DNA of 23,531 bases from Flavobacteriales bacterium UBA5422. GTDB lineage: Bacteria; Bacteroidota; Bacteroidia; Flavobacteriales_D; Crocinitomicaceae. This document shows, one piece after another, positions 14,321 through 22,148 of this stretch. The stretch covers positions 22,404-45,934 of the forward strand of contig DHNG01000048.1 in assembly GCA_002409405.1 (NCBI GenBank). Direction: 5' to 3'. Both the position numbers and the translations under genes were made by a program. The notes beneath the pieces are model-generated. The model worked only from the letters and a program-made list of their open reading frames with translations, had not been told where the DNA came from and made no database searches. Each line of letters opens with the position of its first letter. Position 1 is the stretch's first letter.

Positions 14321-15097
14321 ATGAAGTACATCGGCTTGTTTATGATGCTGTTCCTGTTCAGTTGCGGAAATTCCCGGAAAATAAACGGGGATGTTGTCGA
14401 ACAGGCGATTTGGGATGTCGGCAGAATCAACCGGTATGAAGCTGCCGGAAAATCTTCTTCAGATACATCGAGAGCCACTATCGACTATATACTTGCCCGG
14501 AACGATGCGCCGTTGAAACACATCACCGATTCCCTTGTTGCAAATTACCTGGGATTGGAGTGCTGTAAAGACGGAAGTCAACAGGTCACTCCCCAACAGC
14601 TGGAAGCACATGCCGATTTGTTTCTGAGTGAATACATTGATTTAACAGAACAGGACTCATCAGCAACATTTCCCTGGTACATGCACGCAGGAATTGATTT
14701 TTGTTTTGTAGGCGATGCATACGTGAAAGCAGACTTTTCAATGGAAACATATACCGGCGGAGCACATGGGAATGCGAATTTCACGACTTACATGGTTGAT
14801 ACAGAAACAGCTGCGATCGTTCGTCTGGAAGACATTTGTACCGATATTCCACAATTGGAAAAACGAGCAGAGGCATTATTCAGAAAACAGTATGGAATTA
14901 ATGCTAAAGCGAGCCTGTCTGAAGAAGGATTTTGGTTTCCGGATAATCTGTTTCACCTGAACAGAAATTTCTCATTTGAAAACAAGACATTAACGTTTGT
15001 GTTCAATCAATATGAAATTGCTCCGTACGCGATGGGGGTGTTTTATATTGAACTTCCTTTCCAGGAGATCAATGATTTGCTGAAGATCAAGAAATAA
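14321..15097 (+). CDS. lipoprotein with DUF3298/DUF4163-type domains
   Basis: 258 aa. The signal MKYIGLFMMLFLFSC ends in a lipobox (FLFSC, Cys15), so it is a predicted lipoprotein. About residues 50-150 resemble a DUF4163 region, with 'FSMETYTGGAHGNANFTTYM' marking the start of the DUF3298 segment; about 150-250 form the DUF3298 domain ('IVRLEDICTDIPQLEKRAEA', 'LTFVFNQYEIAPYAMGVFYIELPF'). The same domain pair occurs in the extracytoplasmic part of RsiV-type anti-sigma factors, where it binds lysozyme, but here there is no cytoplasmic anti-sigma part. It lies 6 nt after cdd and converges with a small lipoprotein gene. Its role is unknown. Confidence 0.83.
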   Translation: MKYIGLFMMLFLFSCGNSRKINGDVVEQAIWDVGRINRYEAAGKSSSDTSRATIDYILARNDAPLKHITDSLVANYLGLECCKDGSQQVTPQQLEAHADLFLSEYIDLTEQDSSATFPWYMHAGIDFCFVGDAYVKADFSMETYTGGAHGNANFTTYMVDTETAAIVRLEDICTDIPQLEKRAEALFRKQYGINAKASLSEEGFWFPDNLFHLNRNFSFENKTLTFVFNQYEIAPYAMGVFYIELPFQEINDLLKIKK

Positions 15098-15104
15098 ATC
15101 AGCA

Positions 15105-15551
15105 TTAACCGTTTTTTGCTTCCCGCAGGCAGCGTTTTACTTTCTTTTCGTGTCGTTGGCGTTCTTCCGGTGTTCTGTTTGCATCCATTCCCAGAAAGGC
15201 CTGACATTTTTTAGAAACGTAATCAAAACGGTTGAGTAATTTCTCTGCATCAGGGGTTTCAAAATCAGTTATTTTTTTAACTGCCCGGTCAATTGAATCA
15301 TTGGCAACAACGCATTCGCAAAATCCCCATTGTTCTCCATACTTTTTTTCAATTTTTGCAAGATTTTCCTTTTGCTCTTTAACCTCATGCTTCTTTGGAA
15401 TTGTATCTGAACCAAAGGCATTTTCCATACCTTCCGTTTCAGCGGACAACGATGCTTTATCGGACTTATCTTCCTGAACTGCTGTTGTTGAATTGCAAGA
15501 ACTGGTGATGAAAAATGTTAAAAATACAATCGTATTAACGAAGCGTTTCAT
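15105..15551 (-). CDS. small Cys-containing lipoprotein, 148 aa
   Basis: I recognise no named family. The N-terminus MKRFVNTIVFLTFFITSSC gives a signal peptide with a lipobox and Cys19. A Ser/Glu-rich spacer follows, then a charged helical domain with four more cysteines: 'WGFCECVV', 'SKKCQAF' and 'VKRCLRE'. The spacing of two close Cys with two later ones could form two disulfides in the periplasm. I chose the ATG at 15551 over the in-frame TTG at 15560, because MKRF is a normal signal-peptide start. It converges with the DUF3298 lipoprotein gene (7 nt) and is divergent from the DUF4294 gene across only 53 nt. Confidence 0.78.
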   Translation of the reverse strand: MKRFVNTIVFLTFFITSSCNSTTAVQEDKSDKASLSAETEGMENAFGSDTIPKKHEVKEQKENLAKIEKKYGEQWGFCECVVANDSIDRAVKKITDFETPDAEKLLNRFDYVSKKCQAFLGMDANRTPEERQRHEKKVKRCLREAKNG

Positions 15552-15560
15552 TTTTGGCAA

Positions 15561-15568
15561 TAACTTTG
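15561..15568 (+). promoter_or_regulatory. promoter -7 element (TAACTTTG) for the DUF4294 gene
   Basis: Exact TAnnTTTG match. The start would be near 15573-15575, giving a leader of about 30 nt to the ATG at 15605. The element lies in the short 53-nt region between two divergent genes. Confidence 0.5.
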
Positions 15569-15604
15569 ATGTATTGAGATTACTGCGTAAATATATAAAG
15601 TAAA

Positions 15605-16312
15605 ATGAAAAATGTAATTATTTCTTTAATATTCCTCGTGTTTTCTTTATCAAATACGTATTCTCAGAATACAGATACAACTACTGTTTACAGAGATCTG
15701 GATGAATTTATTGTCAACAGGCATTTTCAAAGACAATACGAGCGTGAGTTAAAGCGTGTACGCAAAATATACCCGATGGCGTTGAAAGCCAAAGCCATTA
15801 TGGATGAATATGAAACAGAACTCGCCAAATTGGACAAAAAAAGAGACGCTAAAAAGTATTCCAAGAAGATGAATAAATTCCTGAAAGAAGAGTTTACATA
15901 TTCTGTGAGGGATTTATATACCAGCGAAGGACATCTATTGATGCAACTCATTCACCGGGAAACAGGAAAAACGGTAGATGCGATCATTACAGAATATTCA
16001 GGTGGTGGACAAGCGTTTATTTATCGGAATCTTGCAAAAATGTTTGACCAGGATTTGACTGCAAAATACGATCCGTACAAAGACAATTATTACACAGAGA
16101 TGGTTATTTCGGATATCTTATGTGGAAATGTCGAGTTTGATCCGGAAATGGATAAAATGACAAAAGAATCATTCAAAGAATCTCAACGGAAATACAGAGA
16201 GGAAAGAAAGGAGTCTAAAATGCGTATTAAAGAAGTAAAAGCTACAAATAAAGAGAAGGAAAAGGAACAGAAAAAAGTGGAAAAAGAGAAAAAGAAAACG
16301 GCAAAAAAATAG
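15605..16312 (+). CDS. DUF4294 family secreted protein with Lys/Glu-rich tail
   Basis: 235 aa. Residues 1-20 form a signal peptide (MKNVIISLIFLVFSLSNTYS). The DUF4294 domain covers about 35-185: 'LKRVRKIYPMALKAKAIMDE', 'LLMQLIHRETGKTVDAII', 'YRNLAKMFDQDLTAKYDPYK' and 'EMVISDILCGNVEFDPEMD' fit the family, which is found in Bacteroidota and has no known function. The last 40 residues are almost only Lys, Glu, Arg and Gln, a low-complexity helical tail that makes the protein strongly charged. The mature protein is likely periplasmic. Its stop lies one base before the stop of the convergent Crp/Fnr-type gene. The tail could interact with membranes or nucleic acid, but this is speculative. Confidence 0.85.
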   Translation: MKNVIISLIFLVFSLSNTYSQNTDTTTVYRDLDEFIVNRHFQRQYERELKRVRKIYPMALKAKAIMDEYETELAKLDKKRDAKKYSKKMNKFLKEEFTYSVRDLYTSEGHLLMQLIHRETGKTVDAIITEYSGGGQAFIYRNLAKMFDQDLTAKYDPYKDNYYTEMVISDILCGNVEFDPEMDKMTKESFKESQRKYREERKESKMRIKEVKATNKEKEKEQKKVEKEKKKTAKK

Positions 16313-16313
16313 A

Positions 16314-16922
16314 CTATTTTTCTTTCCATTTGTTCGCGAGATCTTTTCTCACCCGACTTAAACTTTCTGGCGCTATTCCCAGGTAGGAAGCAACCATCCA
16401 TTGAGGTACACGCAGCATAATGTCCGGATAGATTCTGACAAAATCCAGGTAGCGTTCTTCGGCTGTAGCACTGAGTAATTGTGTAATTCGTTTCTGAAGG
16501 TGGCGAATGTGATTGTGAAGTAAACGTTCATTCAGTTGGGCAAAGAAATGCACATCTTCGGCAAAAGAAATAAAGAAATCCTTTTCAAGCATGATCACCG
16601 TGCTGTCTTCCAATGCTTCGGTATAGTAATGTGTGGGGATGTTAAAATAAATACTGTCCCGGTCTGATAAAAACCATCCTTCGGGCGCGAAATGCAAAAT
16701 ATGCTCCTTTCCCTTATCGTCAATGGAATAATACCGGAGCAATCCCTTTTCTACAAAAAATGAATGGATACATGTATCTCCCTGTTTCATCAGGAAATCA
16801 CCTTTTTTGACAGCTATTTGTTTGATTTTATCTGCCTGAAGAACCAACTGACGGTCAATGGTCGTTTCGTCCATTTGACTGTTTTTAAGCAAAAAGGATT
16901 TTAAGGTGAGGTGTTCTTTCAT
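16314..16922 (-). CDS. Crp/Fnr-family transcriptional regulator
   Basis: 202 aa. About residues 30-125 form a cyclic-nucleotide-binding-like beta-barrel ('AVKKGDFLMKQGDTCIHSFF', 'VEKGLLRYYSIDDKGKEHIL'), followed by the long dimer helix and a C-terminal helix-turn-helix ('MVASYLGIAPESLSRVRKDL'). This is the short Bacteroidota type in which the last helix 'SLSRVRKDL' is the DNA-recognition helix. Residues for cAMP binding are not conserved in an obvious way, so the ligand is unknown. The ATG at 16922 is preferred over the in-frame TTG at 16925. It lies 19 nt after the TonB-like gene and is the last gene of a probable three-gene unit with the WG-repeat gene. Confidence 0.88.
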   Translation of the reverse strand: MKEHLTLKSFLLKNSQMDETTIDRQLVLQADKIKQIAVKKGDFLMKQGDTCIHSFFVEKGLLRYYSIDDKGKEHILHFAPEGWFLSDRDSIYFNIPTHYYTEALEDSTVIMLEKDFFISFAEDVHFFAQLNERLLHNHIRHLQKRITQLLSATAEERYLDFVRIYPDIMLRVPQWMVASYLGIAPESLSRVRKDLANKWKEK

Positions 16923-16941
16923 CAACGAAGTCGTTTGCAGG

Positions 16942-17718
16942 TTAATTCACGAATGTGTAAGTGATTGTTCCTTCTTGCATTCCGGGAGCTGTTCCGGAGT
17001 AATTAAAACGGGATTTTCGTGCAAATTCCAGTGCATAGGAGGACATACAATCATTGTTTGCCGATCCTGAATTGACGCGTGCTTCGATCACTTTTCCACT
17101 TTGGTCTACTTTGATGTTGATGATGATTTTTCCGGTTGTTCCCTGCGGACACATATAACCCGGAGCCGGAACAGATTGACCGTTTCGTCCTTTCAGACTA
17201 TAACTAACAAGTACTTCTCCTTTCGGTGAATCGCCTACACTGTTTGTAGAGCCGCCACCTGCCTTTGTATTATTCTTGGTTTTGTTTTTTTCTTCCTGCT
17301 CCTTTTTGCGTTTGTCCATTTCACTCTGGATTTTGGCACGTTCTTGAAAACCTCCGGCTTCTTCAAACATACTGCGTTCCAGATCATATACGCTTTGCTC
17401 CACATCACTCAGCGATTTAGCAGAACCGTAATGACTTTCACTACTGGAATTTCCTGATCCGGAAGATTTACCATTGCTGTTTTCGTCCCGGGCAGCATTT
17501 TTCACTTCTCCGGTAGCGTTCATTCGTTGCTCCACAATTTCCATTGGTTCGAGCTTCAATTCAATGATATCATCCGCTTTTTTATTCAGTAAATGGCTAA
17601 TGTCCGGACGGTCAATAAAACCATATTGAACCCGGATACTTGAGAAAAGGACGTAGAAGAAAATCATGGCAAATAAACCATACTTGTATTTATCCAATTT
17701 TGAGATTAGATTATTCAT
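16942..17718 (-). CDS. TonB-like single-pass energy transducer/envelope protein
   Basis: 258 aa. One membrane segment near the N-terminus (about residues 13-30, YGLFAMIFFYVLFSSIRV), then a periplasmic low-complexity linker (Ser/Gly/Asn-rich about 75-100; Lys/Glu-rich coiled coil about 120-148) and a C-terminal domain of about 95 residues. 'TTGKIIINIKVDQSGKVIEA' and the closing 'ARKSRFNYSGTAPGMQEG' with 'TITYTFVN' fit a TonB C-terminal-like fold. Two Cys in that domain (GYMCPQG and NNDCMSS) may form a disulfide. There is no Pro-rich spacer, so it is unlikely to be a classic TonB; no ExbB/ExbD is near. It overlaps the upstream WG-repeat gene by 8 nt, so the pair is probably coexpressed. Confidence 0.82.
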   Translation of the reverse strand: MNNLISKLDKYKYGLFAMIFFYVLFSSIRVQYGFIDRPDISHLLNKKADDIIELKLEPMEIVEQRMNATGEVKNAARDENSNGKSSGSGNSSSESHYGSAKSLSDVEQSVYDLERSMFEEAGGFQERAKIQSEMDKRKKEQEEKNKTKNNTKAGGGSTNSVGDSPKGEVLVSYSLKGRNGQSVPAPGYMCPQGTTGKIIINIKVDQSGKVIEARVNSGSANNDCMSSYALEFARKSRFNYSGTAPGMQEGTITYTFVN

Positions 17719-19813
17719 CCTCCATCGGTTTTAAAAGTTGCTTTTTACTGCAATCAAAATAACTGATTCCGTCCTTGTCCGTTAAAATTAATAAATTTTG
17801 GTCAAAAATCCGAATACTTCTGTAAATCATTGGTACAACGACTTCCCCTTTGGACGAAACAATCCCGTACAGAGCACCATTGTTGACAATCATATACCCC
17901 TTCATGGCGATTTCAATATTGTTGTATCCCGTTTCAATGATTTTTACTCCTGACCGGTCGATTGCGCCATAGAGTGACATTTCCTGAACAAGTGCAACCG
18001 CTCCGTTAAAACTTTCCGCAAAATCATAGCTGGCAGGAATGACCAACTGGTTGGCACGATTAATAAAGCCCCATTTTCCTTTTCGTTTCACAGCAGTCAA
18101 TTCCGCCCATTCACCGATTCCTTCGTTTTTTAACGGAATGATCTCTTTCCCTTTCGTATTGATAACGCCATAGCTGTTGTTTTTGGCAACAACCGCACTT
18201 CCTCCTTTGAAATGACTTCTGTTAAGGTAATTGGGGATTACGTCAAATTGAGGAGCAATGATTTCTTCTCCGCGTTCGTTGATGTATCCGATGTAATCAT
18301 CGTATACTACAATTGCGATCCCTTCTGACAACTGACCTATTTTATCATATTTGTTAGGAACGACAATCTGGCAGGATGGTTTCATCAGACCATATGTATC
18401 ACCGTCTCCGTATATGAGCAGAGAGTCGGTGAAATATTCTATTTCTTCAAATGCAGGATGTACAATGTATTTTCCTTTTTTATCAATGTATGCCTGTAAT
18501 CCTTTCTCTTCTACTTTTGCTCTTCCGTTTGAGAAGGAAAATGCTTCGGTAAAACGTTCCGGAATGACCTGGTCTCCCAGCGTGTTATAATAGCCATATA
18601 AACTGTCCTTCACACCATAAAGCATCCCTTCAGAAATGGTTCCCAGTTCTTTAAATTCAGGTTCAAAGATCACCACTCCTGTTCTGTCAATCATACCGAT
18701 ACGTTCGTACCGCTCGATGATGGCTCTTCCTTGCTCGAAATCGTTACCGCCACTGTAAATCAGGTCAATTACAACGTCTCCTTTCTTGTTGATGTATCCG
18801 AATTTGTCATCCCGGGAAACCAGTGACAATCCTTCTCTGAAAGGGCTCACTGACTCATACGCTGCAGGAATAACAGTTGCTCCGGTAGAATCCATGAATC
18901 CGAACAAACCGTTTTTTTCGTACGGATAAATGGCATAATCAATGAATGAAAGATCCAATTGCAATTTTTCCAGGTACGGGTATTCCGGGTATTTTTGAGC
19001 AAATGCGGAGATGTTTTCAGCAGAATATTCATACACACTTAAGTGGTATAAGCGTTCCCAGGCTGTGTTCAACATGTGATTTTCCGGGTATTTCTCCAAA
19101 AACGTTTCCAGCGCTGCAATTGTATTCGGTTTGGTGACTATTTCATAAACAGCTGTTTCAGCTTCTGGTCTATGGATATTTTCAGGGAAGGCCATCAAAA
19201 ACAATTCATAGCTTTGAAGTGTCTTCGGAGCAGTCGTTTCTTCATATTGCGTACGCATCAGTAATGCTGTAGCTTCTTCTACAAAAGAAGAGGTCGGATA
19301 ATTCCCGATAAAGGTCGAATAAGCCATGGAGTTATTCAGCTTTTTAGCATCCAGAAAGGCAAGACTATCCCGCAGGTATGCTGCACGAGGGACTTCTGTT
19401 GCCCAGGAATGCTGTTCTATGAATTGCTGAAAACCGTCGATTGTGCTTTTTTGGAGTGCTATTTCAAAAAACTGAGTACTGATCAATTGTCGCAAACTGT
19501 CAATGCGCGACTCATTAATAAAGAGCAGGTAACGTTGTTTGGCATTTTCCTTTACCAGGGGATAGGTCTCCCGCGAACGATTGATATACACATAAGCTGA
19601 ATCCAGTGAATGAAACGGATTGTCCTTCCGGTAAAAGATGGTTGCCAATCCATACGTTCCAACCGACTCCTGCGATTTTAAACTCTTTGTAAACAGCTTC
19701 TTTGCTTTGAAATAATCATGAATGTTCAATGCTTCAAATGCATTTTCAATTTTCCCCGCTTGTGTACTGAATGTCGTAAAAAGTATCACAAGGAACAGCA
19801 ATATAGGTTTCAT
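17711..19813 (-). CDS. secreted WG-repeat protein with TPR-like N-terminal half, 700 aa
   Basis: A signal peptide (MKPILLFLVILFTTFSTQAG) is followed by a helical region of about 280 residues with tetratricopeptide-like character ('FFEIALQKSTIDGFQQFIEQ', 'ALETFLEKYPENHMLNTAWE', 'NISAFAQKYPEYPYLEKLQ'). From about residue 300 to the end run some 11-12 WG-type repeats, each of the form 'xxWG/YGxIDxxGxxVIPxxY' (for example GKWGFINRANQLVIPASY). WG repeats build beta-propeller-like surfaces for protein binding. I chose the ATG at 19813 rather than the upstream in-frame ATG at 19876, because the latter lies before a TAnnTTTG promoter box at 19840-19833 and would spoil the signal peptide. It is the first gene of the unit with the TonB-like and Crp/Fnr-type genes. 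Confidence 0.88.
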   Translation of the reverse strand: MKPILLFLVILFTTFSTQAGKIENAFEALNIHDYFKAKKLFTKSLKSQESVGTYGLATIFYRKDNPFHSLDSAYVYINRSRETYPLVKENAKQRYLLFINESRIDSLRQLISTQFFEIALQKSTIDGFQQFIEQHSWATEVPRAAYLRDSLAFLDAKKLNNSMAYSTFIGNYPTSSFVEEATALLMRTQYEETTAPKTLQSYELFLMAFPENIHRPEAETAVYEIVTKPNTIAALETFLEKYPENHMLNTAWERLYHLSVYEYSAENISAFAQKYPEYPYLEKLQLDLSFIDYAIYPYEKNGLFGFMDSTGATVIPAAYESVSPFREGLSLVSRDDKFGYINKKGDVVIDLIYSGGNDFEQGRAIIERYERIGMIDRTGVVIFEPEFKELGTISEGMLYGVKDSLYGYYNTLGDQVIPERFTEAFSFSNGRAKVEEKGLQAYIDKKGKYIVHPAFEEIEYFTDSLLIYGDGDTYGLMKPSCQIVVPNKYDKIGQLSEGIAIVVYDDYIGYINERGEEIIAPQFDVIPNYLNRSHFKGGSAVVAKNNSYGVINTKGKEIIPLKNEGIGEWAELTAVKRKGKWGFINRANQLVIPASYDFAESFNGAVALVQEMSLYGAIDRSGVKIIETGYNNIEIAMKGYMIVNNGALYGIVSSKGEVVVPMIYRSIRIFDQNLLILTDKDGISYFDCSKKQLLKPMEDE

Positions 19814-19832
19814 TCTTCGTATACACATATCG

Positions 19833-19840
19833 CAAATGTA
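19833..19840 (-). promoter_or_regulatory. promoter -7 element (TACATTTG) for the WG-repeat operon
   Basis: Minus-strand TAnnTTTG match. The start would fall near 19826-19828, leaving a leader of about 14 nt to the ATG at 19813. A TTTG lies further upstream (19859-19856), but the 15-nt gap is short for a -33 element. Confidence 0.5.
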
Positions 19841-19975
19841 ATGAAATAGATTCCACAAATGAAGAAAATTATACAATCAGAATGATGTATAAGCGCTAAA
19901 AAAGATTAAAAATTGAAAAAAAAGTTTCATTTTTACAAGTACGAAGCTAAACAGTTGAACACGAACCTTGAACAT

Positions 19976-21205
19976 ATGGAGATTTCCGAAGAAGTACAAC
20001 TGTATTTTGATGACCTTCGTATGAAGCTGGCATTTCGAATGTCTTGCGTGTTTTTTCTGGTATTTTCAGTACTGACTTATGCCTATTCATTTGATTTTAC
20101 TGAGAGTGCCATCACAATGGCATTTGGTGCTGCACTGAGCTTATTTTCGATTATTTTCATTCACTATACGAAAAAATATAAACCTGTTTTTTTTCTATAC
20201 AGTACGCTAGGTGTCGGAGTTACCTCTTTCGCATTGATTGCATTTCATGAAACGGTTCACCTGGTAGATGTGTTGTGGATGCTCGGGGGAGTATCGTTGG
20301 GATTTTTCAGTATCGGAAAACGTTTTGGATTGGTACTGCTGATTATTTCCTTGCTTGCAATTACGGTCTTTGTTTTTTACTCACTTAACATCAATATTGA
20401 AGTTGTTCGTCCGCGCACATTTTATCAAAAACTGATATTGGTAGCTGAAATGATTTCCGGATTTGTGTTGAATTTTTATCTGCTCTACCTGTTCACCAAT
20501 GTCAACAAGTATTCCGAAATGAAATTGCGGGAGGTCAATGAACAATTGATCGAACAAAACATCAAAATTACGCTTCAGAATGATGAAAAGACAACATTGG
20601 TTAAAGAAGTCCATCACCGGGTGAAAAACAATCTTCAAATTGTTGTTAGCCTGCTTCGCCTGCAGAGCATGGAAATCGGAAGTAGTAAGATGAAGGAACA
20701 TTTTCAGGAATCCATTAACCGCATCATGGCCATGGCACTCATTCACCAGAAACTGTATCAGAATGAAAGCCTTTCCCAGGTGAAATTTACAGAATATGCA
20801 TCCGATCTGGTGAATACAATTCTACGGACAGATGCACACGAACGGGAAATTACTTTTTCCATTCACTCCGAAATCGAAAAAGTCGGATTGAAATCACTTG
20901 TGCCAATTGGTTTGATTTTAAATGAGTTGGTATCTAATTCACTCAAGCATGCATTCAACGGAAAGAAAGAAGGGAACATTATTCTGGAGATTCTTCCGGA
21001 TGAAGATAAAAACTGGATTCAAATTCGATACAGTGACAGCGGAACCTGGAAAAAACCGACACGTGAAAAACAAAGTTTCGGATTGGTACTTGTCGAAACA
21101 CTTGTTGAACAACTTGATGGGACATTGAAGATTGAAAAGAAAGAAGGTCGCACAACATTTCATTTCACACTCATGAATATCGAAGAGCCGGATATTGTTA
21201 ATTAA
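19976..21205 (+). CDS. membrane sensor histidine kinase (HisKA_2 type), orphan
   Basis: 409 aa from the ATG at 19976 (the frame is also open from a TTG at 19913, but that would add a charged, aromatic-rich leader). About six hydrophobic segments fill residues 15-175, a membrane-embedded sensor region with no large periplasmic domain. Then a short coiled coil leads into the dimerisation/phospho-acceptor helix 'EVHHRVKNNLQIVVSLLRLQ' (His213/214), the HisKA_2 signature. The ATPase domain shows the N box 'LILNELVSNSLKHAF', a G1-like 'YSDSGTW', and the G2 box 'SFGLVLVETLVEQLDG'. It should phosphorylate a response regulator on a signal sensed in the membrane. No response-regulator gene is in the window, so the partner is unknown. 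It is divergent from the WG-repeat gene. Confidence 0.9.
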   Translation: MEISEEVQLYFDDLRMKLAFRMSCVFFLVFSVLTYAYSFDFTESAITMAFGAALSLFSIIFIHYTKKYKPVFFLYSTLGVGVTSFALIAFHETVHLVDVLWMLGGVSLGFFSIGKRFGLVLLIISLLAITVFVFYSLNINIEVVRPRTFYQKLILVAEMISGFVLNFYLLYLFTNVNKYSEMKLREVNEQLIEQNIKITLQNDEKTTLVKEVHHRVKNNLQIVVSLLRLQSMEIGSSKMKEHFQESINRIMAMALIHQKLYQNESLSQVKFTEYASDLVNTILRTDAHEREITFSIHSEIEKVGLKSLVPIGLILNELVSNSLKHAFNGKKEGNIILEILPDEDKNWIQIRYSDSGTWKKPTREKQSFGLVLVETLVEQLDGTLKIEKKEGRTTFHFTLMNIEEPDIVN

Positions 21206-21218
21206 CCGGATACCGTTA

Positions 21219-22145
21219 TTACTCAAACAACGGACAGCTGGAAGTTGATTTTCGTTCTGGTTTGCATGTCAGAAAACTAATACCGATTTCATGTGTGTTA
21301 TTACTTACTCTGCTCAATCCTGAAGTCGTGAAGTCAAACGAATATTGGAGGGAGAATTGTTGGTTGATTTTAAACCCAGCCATAAAAATAATGGCATCCT
21401 GCGTTCTGAATCCAATTCCGATATTGAAGATATTTTGAATGTCTACATTCAGATTGATATCTGCATTCACAGGTCCCATAAATGGAAACCGCACCATTGC
21501 AGAAGGAACGAGTCCTACTTTATTACTCAGGATGAAGCGATAACCACCATTGACTGCCATGTGAAAACGAAAATGAGAATCGTATCCCACCTCCCAGTAC
21601 GAGAGAATCAATTGGTTGGCCATCAGCCCGATGTAATAGTTTTCCCCGTTCCACCAGGCACCGAAATGTGCATCCGGACGAACAATGCTCACTTCCTGCA
21701 TAACTGCCGGGTCCGGAGTGATGGTGGTAGAAGTTGCGTGATTGTACCCGAATTGAACAACACCAGCATAAACACCAAGAGAAAGGCGGTTGTGTTCGCT
21801 AAAGTTAAAATGGGCTGCATAAGCAAGGTTAAACCGGTTGGTACCAAACTGCCCGATTCTGTCTGCCTCAAATTTTGCTCCCATTCCATGACGTGCACTC
21901 AGGTATTTTTTGCGCTTACTGTCCAGCGGGATGCTGGCTGTTACAAAACCACTTTGGGGAGCACCATCTAATCCGACCCATTGTGCACGATACACACTGT
22001 GGAGGTCAATACATTTCTTGATTCCCGCATGTGCAGGGTTCATTGCAAACTGATGAGATGCCCACTGTGAGTATTGTGGTATTTGTTGTGTATAACCCAA
22101 CAGAAGAACTCCTGAAACAAACAATGCGGTAATGATTACTTTCAT
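21219..22145 (-). CDS. PorP/SprF-family type IX secretion system membrane protein
   Basis: 308 aa with a signal peptide (MKVIITALFVSGVLLLGYTQ). The start of the mature protein, 'IPQYSQWASHQFAMNPAHAG', is the hallmark of the PorP/SprF family: a 'YxxxxxNxxxxNPAxAG' pattern. The rest alternates like outer-membrane beta strands. In flavobacteria SprF is needed to export the adhesin SprB through the type IX system, and PorP/SprF paralogues typically sit beside a specific cargo gene, as here. The gene follows the sorting-domain protein by only 3 nt on the same strand, so the two form one unit. It is likely an outer-membrane anchor for that cargo. It converges on the histidine kinase gene. Confidence 0.9.
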   Translation of the reverse strand: MKVIITALFVSGVLLLGYTQQIPQYSQWASHQFAMNPAHAGIKKCIDLHSVYRAQWVGLDGAPQSGFVTASIPLDSKRKKYLSARHGMGAKFEADRIGQFGTNRFNLAYAAHFNFSEHNRLSLGVYAGVVQFGYNHATSTTITPDPAVMQEVSIVRPDAHFGAWWNGENYYIGLMANQLILSYWEVGYDSHFRFHMAVNGGYRFILSNKVGLVPSAMVRFPFMGPVNADINLNVDIQNIFNIGIGFRTQDAIIFMAGFKINQQFSLQYSFDFTTSGLSRVSNNTHEIGISFLTCKPERKSTSSCPLFE

Positions 22146-22148
22146 TTC

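Noticed and set aside
16190..16312. Lys/Glu-rich low-complexity stretch as a possible repeat or frameshift
   Set aside because: It is in frame with the DUF4294 protein, ends at a normal stop, and shows no repeat unit; a charged tail explains it.
19814..19876. Upstream ATG giving a 21-residue extension of the WG-repeat protein
   Set aside because: It would precede the promoter box at 19840-19833 and bury the signal peptide, so the ATG at 19813 is preferred.
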